Origin: Natronohydrobacter sp.
Lineage (GTDB): Bacteria > Pseudomonadota > Alphaproteobacteria > Rhodobacterales > Rhodobacteraceae
DNA length: 7,679 bases
Direction of reading: 5' to 3'
Assembly (NCBI GenBank): GCA_007123015.1
Contig: SKSL01000214.1
Coordinates: 1 to 7,679, forward strand
Shown here: in pieces, positions 1 to 4,952 of the stretch
How the letters are laid out: the number at the start of each line of letters is the position of its first letter
How positions within the stretch are numbered: the first letter of the stretch is position 1
The notes under the pieces: generated by a model
What the model was told of the DNA's origin: nothing
Databases searched by the model: none
What the model saw: the letters and a program-made list of their open reading frames with translations, nothing else
Program-made: the position numbers and the translations under genes

Positions 1-2
1 AG

Positions 3-97
3 ATCGCGGATGAAGTCGCGCAGTCCTTCCCCCAGATCGCCGCGTCGGCAAGTCGGCTATTCACGACTGGTGGCAGACTTACTTCAAGCGGAAATAG
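3..97 (+). pseudogene. Possible broken 3' end of an unidentified gene
   Basis: The left edge has coding-like, GC3-rich codons in two frames in succession. The frame starting at base 3 reads IADEVAQSFPQIAA. The frame starting at base 2 then reads GKSAIHDWWQTYFKRK and ends at TAG 95-97. Neither frame alone gives a plausible C-terminus: base-2 frame has a stop at 11-13, and the base-3 frame becomes unlike its start after about base 50. A one-base frameshift near 45-50 would join them into one reading. I do not recognise the product. It could be a degenerate remnant, or chance. The call is weak because only the tail lies inside the window. Confidence 0.25.
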
Positions 98-314
98 CAG
101 GCCGATCCGGGATAGGCTCCGGACCCCCGCCCACTTCCGGTATCAAAGCCTAGGTATCAGTGTTAAATCGTAAATCACAGCACAGCGCGAAATGCTCATT
201 TTCTTGCGGAAAATACTCCGGGGGGCGACACCGCAGGTGTCGGGGGGCAGCGCCCCCCGGACAAGCGCGGCCAGCATCGGTCCGGTTCCGGCGCAGTCGT
301 CGCGCGCCAGAGCG
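98..314. other. Gene-free stretch downstream of purS
   Basis: No convincing coding region lies here on either strand. The only open frame, an ATG at 192, runs through the hairpin element and then antisense to purS, so I treat it as spurious. There are two short direct repeats, GGTATCA at 139-145 and 153-159, and a tandem TAAATCG/TAAATCA at 164-177. The compound hairpin at 198-260 is listed separately. The reverse strand has no start for purQ, which would be the expected neighbour of purS. Confidence 0.6.
198..260. repeat. Compound intergenic hairpin element, probable repeat and terminator
   Basis: Three stems lie back to back. An AT-rich hairpin, ATTTTC-TTGCG-GAAAAT (198-214), is followed by CGACACC-GCA-GGTGTCG (226-242) and then GGGGGGC-AGC-GCCCCCC (242-258). 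In addition CCGGGGGGC (218-226) is the exact complement of GCCCCCCGG (252-260), so a long closing stem can enclose the middle hairpin and compete with the last one. The element sits just past the end of purS. Read leftward, the GC stem is followed by AGTATTTTCC, a weak T-rich run, so it may end purC-purS transcription. From memory, similar GC-hairpin plus GGAGTATTTT sequences recur between genes in Rhodobacterales; copy number cannot be tested here. Confidence 0.6.
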
Positions 315-554
315 TCAGACCTTCTCGACCCGGTAGCTCTCGATCACTGTATTGGCGAGCAGCTTCTCGCACATCTGATGGGCCGCGGCCTCGGCTTTGT
401 CGGCGTCCATTTCGGCAAGCTCCAGTTCGATCATCTTGCCCTGACGGACCGATTCGACCCCCTCGAAGCCCAGCGCACCCAGCGCATGCCGGATCGCTTC
501 GCCCTGCGGGTCCAGAACCCCTGATTTCAGCGTCACGAATACCCGATATTTCAT
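315..554 (-). CDS. purS: Phosphoribosylformylglycinamidine synthase, PurS subunit
   Basis: PurS is the small dimeric subunit of the three-part FGAM synthase (PurL, PurQ, PurS). That complex converts FGAR, glutamine and ATP to FGAM in cytoplasmic purine synthesis; PurS bridges PurL and PurQ and helps pass ammonia. The 79-residue product has the normal family length and pattern: N-terminal beta strand MKYRVFVTLKSGVLDPQG, then a helix starting AIRHALGALGF, then VRQGKMIELEL and an acidic helix before the closing strand VIESYRVEKV. The ATG at 554 follows GAGAGG on the minus strand by about 8 bases. An upstream in-frame ATG would only add antisense-like residues overlapping purC. It lies 14 bases after the purC stop, so the two are surely co-transcribed. 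Unusually, no purQ follows. Confidence 0.95.
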   Translation of the reverse strand: MKYRVFVTLKSGVLDPQGEAIRHALGALGFEGVESVRQGKMIELELAEMDADKAEAAAHQMCEKLLANTVIESYRVEKV

Positions 555-568
555 AGTCTTCGCGCCTC

Positions 569-1330
569 TCAGTTCATCAATTTGGGTCGGGTAATCGGCG
601 TGGGCGATTTGGGCATCACCCCCAGGCGCCGGGCAACTTCCGAATAGGCATCGGCCAGATTGCCCAGATCGCGCCGGAACACATCCTTGTCCAGCTTCTG
701 GCCTGTCCGGATATCCCACAGGCGGCACGAGTCCGGGCTGATTTCATCCGCGACCACCAGCCGCTGCATCTCGCCTTCGAATTGCCGGCCGATCTCGATC
801 TTGAAATCCACCAGCTTGATCCCCACCGCCAGCATGATCCCCGACAGGAAATCATTCACCCGCACGGCCAGCGCGACCATATCATCCAGATCCTGATGGC
901 TGGCCCAGTTGAAGGCCAGGATCTGGTCTTCGGTCACCAGCGGATCGCCCAATGCGTCATCCTTGTAGTAGAATTCGATGATCGGGCGCGGCAACTGCGT
1001 GCCTTCCTCGATCCCAAGCCGCTTCGACAGCGATCCCGCGGCGACATTGCGCACCACGACTTCGAGCGGGATGATCTCGACGGCCCGGATCAACTGCTCG
1101 CGCATGTTCAGGCGCCGGATGAAATGCGTAGGCACCCCGATCTGGTTCAGCCCGTTCATCACGAATTCCGACAGGAAATTGTTCAGCACGCCCTTGCCGT
1201 CGATCACATCGCGCTTTTCGGCATTGAAGGCCGTGGCATCATCCTTGAAATACTGCACCAGCGTGCCCGGCTCTGGCCCTTCATAGAGAATCTTGGCCTT
1301 GCCTTCATAGACCTTGGTACGGCGTGCCAT
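569..1330 (-). CDS. purC: Phosphoribosylaminoimidazole-succinocarboxamide synthase (SAICAR synthetase)
   Basis: PurC joins CAIR and aspartate using ATP to give SAICAR, an intermediate of de novo IMP synthesis in the cytoplasm. The 253-residue protein has the usual bacterial length. It begins ARRTKVYEGKAKILYEG, the N-terminal ATP-binding strand-loop with the typical YEGKAK. Signature one is present as EIIPLEVVVRNVAAGS (about residues 85-100), and signature two as KLVDFKIEIG (172-181). DEISPDSCRLWD (195-206) is the conserved metal/substrate segment. The start at 1330 follows GGAGAAG by 4 bases; the open frame continues upstream only through the intergenic region and antisense to the next gene. 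It leads the purC-purS pair and diverges from the zeta gene. A -35/-10 candidate lies at 1376-1404. Confidence 0.97.
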   Translation of the reverse strand: MARRTKVYEGKAKILYEGPEPGTLVQYFKDDATAFNAEKRDVIDGKGVLNNFLSEFVMNGLNQIGVPTHFIRRLNMREQLIRAVEIIPLEVVVRNVAAGSLSKRLGIEEGTQLPRPIIEFYYKDDALGDPLVTEDQILAFNWASHQDLDDMVALAVRVNDFLSGIMLAVGIKLVDFKIEIGRQFEGEMQRLVVADEISPDSCRLWDIRTGQKLDKDVFRRDLGNLADAYSEVARRLGVMPKSPTPITRPKLMN

Positions 1331-1375
1331 CCATCTTCTCCAGTGCTGATCGGGTATCGCGACGATATCCGCTGC

Positions 1376-1404
1376 CCTATAGACCCTCGCGGCACACAGA
1401 GCAA
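1376..1404 (-). promoter_or_regulatory. Candidate purC-purS promoter
   Basis: On the minus strand TTGCTC (1404-1399) and TATAGG (1381-1376) are separated by exactly 17 bases. Each agrees with the sigma-70 consensus at the most important positions (TTG, TATA). Transcription would start near 1369, giving a leader of about 40 bases before the purC start at 1330. No riboswitch-like fold was seen in that leader. Confidence 0.45.
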
Positions 1405-1440
1405 GGCAGGCTGTTTCCGCCACCCGCGCCCGGATTTCAC

Positions 1441-1461
1441 CTTGCAGGCCAAAGCTGCAAG
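1441..1461. promoter_or_regulatory. Perfect 7-bp inverted repeat, candidate operator
   Basis: CTTGCAG (1441-1447) and CTGCAAG (1455-1461) are exact reverse complements with a 7-base spacer, so dyad halves are 14 bp apart. This is more than one helical turn and suits a dimeric DNA-binding protein. It overlaps the candidate -35 box of the rightward promoter and lies about 40 bases upstream of the leftward purC -35 box, so one protein could affect both genes. The regulator is unknown. Confidence 0.4.
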
Positions 1462-1470
1462 GGCCATATC
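1442..1470 (+). promoter_or_regulatory. Candidate promoter for the zeta-subunit gene
   Basis: TTGCAG (1442-1447) is followed after 17 bases by CATATC (1465-1470); TATCTT at 1467-1472 is an alternative -10 with 19-base spacing. The -10 match is only moderate. A start near 1477 would leave a leader of about 33 bases before the ATG at 1511. Confidence 0.3.
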
Positions 1471-1510
1471 TTCGGATGTATTCTTCCTGCCCCAGAGAAA
1501 GAGGCCAGAC

Positions 1511-1822
1511 ATGACCACATTCCAGGACCGCGAGCGCGCTTTCGAGAACAAATATGCGCATGATCAGGAGATGATGTTCAAGGCGATCGCGCGCCGCAAC
1601 AAGAAGTTGGGGCTTTGGGCGGCGGGATTGCTGGGCAAATCCGGCGCCGACATCGAAGCTTACGCGATGGAAGTGATCCGCGCCGATTTCGAAGAAGCGG
1701 GCCATGAAGACGTCGTGCGCAAAGTCATGGCGGATCTGGACGGGCTGGCGGATGAAACGACCATCCGCAGCAAGATGGCTGAACTGCTCAGTGAAGCGAA
1801 AGCCGAACTCTCGGAAGGGTGA
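1511..1822 (+). CDS. DUF1476 protein, F1-ATPase inhibitor zeta subunit homologue
   Basis: This 103-residue soluble, mainly helical protein belongs to the DUF1476 family. In Paracoccus denitrificans the family member is the zeta subunit, which binds F1-ATPase and blocks ATP hydrolysis through its N-terminal segment. Family features visible here are the start MTTFQDRERAFENKYAHDQE, the basic stretch ARRNKKLGLWAAGLLG (27-42) and the acidic DFEEAGHEDVVRKV (59-72). The N-terminal 20 residues, the inhibitory part in Paracoccus, are present. The ATG at 1511 has GAGG six bases upstream. The gene stands alone, diverging from purC and followed by a hairpin at 1846-1863; it is not next to ATP synthase genes. 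Inhibitory strength varies among alphaproteobacterial homologues, so family membership is firm but activity is inferred. Confidence 0.9.
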   Translation: MTTFQDRERAFENKYAHDQEMMFKAIARRNKKLGLWAAGLLGKSGADIEAYAMEVIRADFEEAGHEDVVRKVMADLDGLADETTIRSKMAELLSEAKAELSEG

Positions 1823-1845
1823 GCAGCCCGCCGCACCTCAGGCGA

Positions 1846-1863
1846 GGGCCGCAACTGCGGCCC
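1846..1863 (+). terminator. GC-rich hairpin after the zeta gene, probable terminator
   Basis: GGGCCGC (1846-1852) pairs perfectly with GCGGCCC (1857-1863) around the loop AACT, 24 bases after the zeta stop codon. No T-run follows, so it would be a weak or factor-assisted terminator, or an mRNA-stabilising 3' end. Confidence 0.5.
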
Positions 1864-1897
1864 ACCGACGACATTCAGCCAGTTTCTGGGCAACAGT

Positions 1898-1910
1898 TGA
1901 ACAGGCTTCA
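1898..1910. promoter_or_regulatory. TGAA-N5-TTCA site, candidate MetR-type operator
   Basis: The sequence TGAACAGGCTTCA fits the E. coli MetR form TGAA-N5-TTCA in all eight fixed bases; the centre base is G rather than A/T. It lies 108 bases upstream of the homocysteine methyltransferase start, a plausible place for a LysR-type activator responding to homocysteine. The match to a methionine regulator upstream of a methionine gene is suggestive but unproven. The TTGAAC within it (1897-1902) could also be read as a -35 box, but no good -10 follows. Confidence 0.4.
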
Positions 1911-1921
1911 TGATTCTCATG
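1909..1921. promoter_or_regulatory. CATGA-TTC-TCATG palindrome
   Basis: A perfect 5-bp inverted repeat with a 3-base centre overlaps the last two bases of the TGAA-N5-TTCA site. The two dyads are side by side, 11 bp centre to centre (1904 and 1915), about one turn of DNA, so they may form a compound operator on one face of the helix. Confidence 0.35.
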
Positions 1922-2018
1922 CACAATATGAATTGGCCTCATCGCTTGATCCATGCGAGAGGCATTGAGCGCGTTCTGGCTGTTCCAGGGCGCGCGCGAC
2001 GACGTGAAAGGCGCAGGA

Positions 2019-3044
2019 ATGAGCGACGCATTGACCGACATGCTGAACAGTCGGGACTGGATTCTGGCCGATGGGGCCACAGGGACCAACCTCTTCAATA
2101 TGGGCCTGGCCTCGGGCGATGCGCCGGAATTGTGGAATGTCGATGAACCCGACAAGATCCGCGCGCTCTATCGCGGCGCAGTCGAGGCCGGGTCAGACCT
2201 GTTCCTGACCAATACCTTCGGTGGCAATGCCAGCCGCCTGAAACTGCATGACGCACAGTCCCGCGTGCATGAGCTGAATCGCCGTGGGGCCGAGCTGGGG
2301 CGCGAAATCGCCGACAGCGCAGGCCGCAAGATCATTGTTGCAGGATCCGTGGGCCCGACCGGCGATATCATGGCCCCGATGGGACCGCTGACCCATGAGC
2401 TTGCGGTCGAGATGTTCCACGAGCAAGCCGAAGGCCTGAAAGCGGGCGGGGCCGATGTGCTCTGGGTCGAAACCATCTCTGCCCCCGAAGAATACAAGGC
2501 CGCCGCCGAGGCCGCCGCGCTGGCCGAGATGCCTTGGTGCGGCACGATGAGCTTCGACACCGCCGGGCGCACCATGATGGGGGTCACATCAGCGGCCATG
2601 GCGCAAATGGTGGGCAAGCTGAAACACAAGCCCATCGCGTTCGGCGCGAATTGCGGTGTGGGCGCGTCGGATCTGTTGCGCACCGTGCTGGGGTTTGTCG
2701 AAGCCGGGGCCGACCAGCCCATCATCGCCAAAGGCAATGCCGGCATTCCGAAATATGTCGATGGCGCGATCCATTATGATGGCACGCCCGATCTGATGGC
2801 CGAATATGCTGTCCTTGCGCGCGATTGCGGCGCGCGGATCATTGGTGGCTGCTGCGGCACCATGCCCGAGCATCTGCGCGCCATGCGCCATGCGCTCGAA
2901 ACCCGCGAAGCCGGGCCAAAACCGGAACTGGAGCAGATTCAGGCCGCGCTTGGCGGGTTTTCCTCTGCGGTGGACGGAACTGAAACAGATGGCACTGGCC
3001 CTGTCTCGCGCCGGACCCGCGCAGGGGGCAGACGTCGCAGCTAG
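2019..3044 (+). CDS. Cobalamin-dependent-type homocysteine S-methyltransferase (split MetH homocysteine module; often labelled betaine-homocysteine methyltransferase)
   Basis: This 341-residue protein is a zinc-dependent homocysteine S-methyltransferase barrel (S-methyl_trans family). It moves a methyl group to homocysteine, making methionine in the cytoplasm. The N-terminal DGATGTNLF (18-26) is the usual first strand-loop. The zinc ligands are Cys212 in FGANCGVG and Cys278-Cys279 in IIGGCCGT. The 66-residue gap matches the MetH homocysteine domain (63 in E. coli) better than human BHMT (82). Beyond the barrel is a short basic tail, SRRTRAGGRRRS. The start at 2019 has GAAAGG seven bases upstream; the longer frame from 1953 lacks such a signal and adds a non-family extension. 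A separate B12-binding gene follows 119 bases downstream, suggesting methyl-cobalamin on that protein as donor. Betaine, dimethylsulfoniopropionate or S-methylmethionine are alternative donors. The family is certain; the donor is inferred. Confidence 0.9.
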   Translation: MSDALTDMLNSRDWILADGATGTNLFNMGLASGDAPELWNVDEPDKIRALYRGAVEAGSDLFLTNTFGGNASRLKLHDAQSRVHELNRRGAELGREIADSAGRKIIVAGSVGPTGDIMAPMGPLTHELAVEMFHEQAEGLKAGGADVLWVETISAPEEYKAAAEAAALAEMPWCGTMSFDTAGRTMMGVTSAAMAQMVGKLKHKPIAFGANCGVGASDLLRTVLGFVEAGADQPIIAKGNAGIPKYVDGAIHYDGTPDLMAEYAVLARDCGARIIGGCCGTMPEHLRAMRHALETREAGPKPELEQIQAALGGFSSAVDGTETDGTGPVSRRTRAGGRRRS

Positions 3045-3079
3045 GGCAGAACGTCGCAGCTTAGCGGGCCCATGTCGCA
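3026..3079 (+). repeat. Tandem imperfect repeat across the methyltransferase stop codon
   Basis: GGGCAGACGTCGCAGCTA (3026-3043) is followed directly by GGGCAGAACGTCGCAGCTTA (3044-3063), the same unit with two inserted bases. A more decayed third copy begins GGGCCCATGTCGCA (3066-3079). The core GTCGCA therefore occurs at 3034, 3053 and 3074, spaced 19 and 21 bases, close to two helical turns each. The stop codon TAG (3042-3044) sits on the junction of copies one and two. Confidence 0.7.
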
Positions 3080-3102
3080 ATTGAGACAGTCGTTCTTGAC
3101 AT

Positions 3103-3146
3103 TCTGGAACAAAGCACAATCCAGATCACCCCATGTCGGGGTCTGG
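3103..3146 (+). promoter_or_regulatory. Two mutually exclusive hairpins in the leader of the corrinoid gene
   Basis: TCTGGA (3103-3108) can pair with TCCAGA (3120-3125). The same CCAGA (3121-3125) can instead pair with TCTGG (3142-3146), with CCCC (3129-3132) pairing to GGGG (3138-3141), leaving a 3-base bulge. The second form ends only 4 bases before the GAAGGAAGG ribosome-binding stretch at 3151-3159. A TTGACA box at 3096-3101 precedes the structure, but no good -10 follows at normal spacing. I see no cobalamin riboswitch: the space is too short for one. Confidence 0.35.
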
Positions 3147-3163
3147 CCATGAAGGAAGGCACC

Positions 3164-3865
3164 ATGTCCGACGAAGAAGAAATCATCCTTTCCGAGCTTG
3201 CCGATGATGAGCTTGTCGAGCAGATGATGGACGACCTTTACGACGGGATGAAGGAAGAGATCGAGGAAGCGGTCAACATCCTCCTCGAACGCGGCTGGAC
3301 CCCCTATGACATTCTGACCAAGGCACTGGTCGCCGGGATGACCATCGTCGGCCATGATTTCCGCGACGGGATCCTCTTCGTGCCCGAAGTTTTGCTGGCG
3401 GCCAATGCGATGAAAGCGGGTATGGCGATCCTGAAACCCCTTCTGGTCGAAACCGGGGCCCCGCGCATGGGCAAGATGGTGATCGGTACAGTGAAGGGCG
3501 ATATCCATGACATTGGCAAGAACCTTGTCGCGATGATGATGGAAGGGGCCGGGTTCGAGATCGTCGATCTGGGCATCAACAATGCTGTGGAAAGCTATAT
3601 CGAGGCGCTGGAGCGCGAGAATGCCGATATTCTCGGCATGTCCGCCCTACTGACCACGACGATGCCTTACATGAAAGTCGTGATCGACACGCTGGTCGCC
3701 CAAGGCAAGCGCGATGATTACATCGTCTTGGTGGGCGGCGCGCCGCTGAACGAAGAATTCGGCCGCGCCATCGGGGCAGATGCCTATTGCCGCGATGCGG
3801 CTGTCGCGGTCGAGACCGCCAAGGAATTCGTGGCGCGCAAGCATAACCAGATGGCTACGGGCTGA
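3164..3865 (+). CDS. Methyltransferase corrinoid protein (B12-binding module, MetH/MtbC-like)
   Basis: This 233-residue cytoplasmic protein carries cobalamin and shuttles a methyl group between a donor methyltransferase and an acceptor methyltransferase. Residues 1 to about 95 are an acidic, helical cap domain (starting SDEEEIILSELADDELVEQ and including the helix up to LKPLL). Residues from about 103 are the Rossmann-like B12 domain. Its VKGDIHDIGKN carries the cobalt ligand His115 and partner Asp113 (DxHxxG). Ser160 in GMSALL and the VGGAP loop (190-194) hold the nucleotide tail. The His-to-Ser distance of 45 equals that in E. coli MetH (759 to 804). The start at 3164 is chosen because GAAGGAAGG (3151-3159) lies just upstream; the ATG at 3149 is inside that signal. 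It follows the homocysteine methyltransferase, its likely partner. The folate-binding and reactivation modules are not in the window. Confidence 0.92.
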   Translation: MSDEEEIILSELADDELVEQMMDDLYDGMKEEIEEAVNILLERGWTPYDILTKALVAGMTIVGHDFRDGILFVPEVLLAANAMKAGMAILKPLLVETGAPRMGKMVIGTVKGDIHDIGKNLVAMMMEGAGFEIVDLGINNAVESYIEALERENADILGMSALLTTTMPYMKVVIDTLVAQGKRDDYIVLVGGAPLNEEFGRAIGADAYCRDAAVAVETAKEFVARKHNQMATG

Positions 3866-3892
3866 GCGTTCGCGACTGCGCAGAAATCGAGG

Positions 3893-3915
3893 GGCAGACA
3901 GACCAGCGGTCTGCC
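3893..3915 (+). terminator. Hairpin after the corrinoid gene
   Basis: GGCAGAC (3893-3899) pairs with GTCTGCC (3909-3915) around a 9-base loop; AGACC/GGTCT (3900-3904, 3908-3912) is an alternative inner pairing. It lies 27 bases after the stop codon. A T-run comes only much later (3964-3969), so by itself it is a weak terminator and may instead mark a processed 3' end. Confidence 0.35.
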
Positions 3916-3997
3916 TAATTCGCTCCGGGCTGGCCGGGTCCGTCCTTATCCGTGAAAACCTGATTTTTTCATCTTTCGAAATACCTTTTCACCAGTC

Positions 3998-4032
3998 AAA
4001 AAAAGAACCCCGCCAAGACAGCGGGGTTTTTT
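3998..4032. terminator. Bidirectional intrinsic terminator between the corrinoid gene and fpr
   Basis: AACCCCGC (4006-4013) pairs perfectly with GCGGGGTT (4021-4028) around CAAGACA. A run of seven A (3998-4004) precedes it and a T-run (4027-4032) follows, so it works as a classic hairpin plus U-tract in both directions. It serves the two convergent genes on either side. Confidence 0.95.
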
Positions 4033-4033
4033 C

Positions 4034-4057
4034 ATCTGATGAAAGGCTTTTTCAGAT
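4034..4057. repeat. Secondary stem near the fpr 3' end
   Basis: ATCTGA (4034-4039) is complementary to TCAGAT (4052-4057), lying between the fpr stop codon and the main terminator. An 11-base direct repeat TTTTTTCATCT also occurs here (4027-4037) and at 3964-3974. The stem may help form the 3' end of the fpr transcript. Confidence 0.35.
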
Positions 4058-4063
4058 CAATAT

Positions 4064-4873
4064 CTAGTCTACAAAAGCCTTTTCGACCACATATTCTGCG
4101 GGCGACGAATTCGCCCCTTCCCGCAAACCAGCTTCTTCCAGTATCGCCTTGATATCCTTGTTGAAATCAAGCGATCCGCAGACCATTGCGCGGTCATGTT
4201 CGGGATCGAGCGGCGCAATACCCAGATCGGAAAAAACCTTTCCTGACTTGAGGTTATCGGTCACTCTTCCCATGATCGGGCTGTCTTCGCGGGTGGTTGC
4301 CGGATAATAGAGCAGCTTGCCCTCGACCAGTTCCCCGATCAGCGGATCATCGGGCAGCGCCTCGATCAGCTCGCGCCCATAGGTCAGTTCCGCCACTTCG
4401 CGACATGTATGCATCACGATAACCTGTTGATATTTCTCCCAGGTCTCCGGATCCCGCAGCAGCGACGCAAAGGGCGCGATGCCCGTCCCGGTCGCCAGCA
4501 TCCACAACCGTTTGCCGGGCAGCAGCGCATCCAGCACCAATGTCCCCACTGGTTTCGGCCGCAAGATGATCTGCTCGCCCGGTTGAATATGCTGCAAACG
4601 CGAGGTCAGCGGCCCATCTGGCACCTTGATCGAATAGAATTCCAATTCTTCGTCCCAGGACGGCGAAGCTATTGAATATGCTCGCAAAAGTGGCTTTCCA
4701 TTGTCGCCCATGAGCCCGATCATCACGAACTCGCCCGACCGGAAACGCAAACTTTGAGGGCGCGTGCAGCGAAAGGCAAAAAGCCTGTCTGTATAATGTG
4801 TTACGCTGGTAACTTCTTGCGCATCAGGCAGTGTCGGGGTGGCTTTCGGCGCAGTGATCGTTGTGTCGGGCAT
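4064..4873 (-). CDS. fpr: Ferredoxin/flavodoxin-NADP(+) reductase
   Basis: Fpr is a soluble FAD enzyme that moves electrons between NADPH and ferredoxin or flavodoxin, supporting oxidative-stress defence and reductive activation of metalloenzymes. The 269-residue product reads as the bacterial Rhodobacter-type class. RAYSIAS (64-70) binds FAD; VPDGPLTSRL (84-93) follows; ATGTGIAPF (127-135) is the NADP-binding loop; MVCGSLDFN (230-238) is the second nucleotide motif. The C-terminus is YVVEKAFVD, with no terminal aromatic residue stacking on the flavin, as usual for this class. The ATG at 4873 is chosen because the protein then matches family length; the upstream ATG at 4972 would add an unlike 33-residue extension. 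The ribosome-binding site is poor (only GAAAGA about 9-14 bases before). It converges on the corrinoid gene and diverges from the Lrp-type gene. Confidence 0.95.
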   Translation of the reverse strand: MPDTTITAPKATPTLPDAQEVTSVTHYTDRLFAFRCTRPQSLRFRSGEFVMIGLMGDNGKPLLRAYSIASPSWDEELEFYSIKVPDGPLTSRLQHIQPGEQIILRPKPVGTLVLDALLPGKRLWMLATGTGIAPFASLLRDPETWEKYQQVIVMHTCREVAELTYGRELIEALPDDPLIGELVEGKLLYYPATTREDSPIMGRVTDNLKSGKVFSDLGIAPLDPEHDRAMVCGSLDFNKDIKAILEEAGLREGANSSPAEYVVEKAFVD

Positions 4874-4952
4874 CGTGGGTTGTCTTTCGTTCCTGATCCG
4901 GAAGGTCGGAAAAGACCTCGGCGTGACACTAGCAGTCCCAACCACATACGCA

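Noticed and set aside
192..524. Rightward 110-residue open frame
   Set aside because: It runs through the hairpin element and then antisense to purS, with no ribosome-binding site or recognisable domain.
782..1510. Long rightward open frame upstream of and in frame with the zeta gene, 346 residues in all
   Set aside because: Most of it is antisense to purC, whose protein is unmistakable. The zeta family begins at the ATG at 1511, which has its own ribosome-binding site.
1331..1705. Upstream extension of the purC frame to an ATG at 1705
   Set aside because: The extra residues cross the divergent promoter region and run antisense to the zeta gene; they do not resemble PurC, whose family start is at 1330.
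1953..2018. Longer start for the homocysteine methyltransferase
   Set aside because: The added 22 residues have no family similarity, and the ATG at 2019 has a well-placed GAAAGG.
1823..2018. SAM-II or SAH riboswitch before the homocysteine methyltransferase
   Set aside because: I looked for the compact pseudoknot patterns of these alphaproteobacterial riboswitches and could not lay out their conserved core in this stretch.
2806..3084. Overlapping rightward frame at the end of the methyltransferase gene
   Set aside because: It is a shadow in another frame; the zinc motif IIGGCCGT and the normal C-terminal region lie in the frame ending at 3044.
3045..3163. Cobalamin riboswitch before the B12-protein gene
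   Set aside because: The gap is only 119 bases and lacks a convincing B12 box and the multi-stem fold. The alternative hairpins are reported only as a candidate switch.
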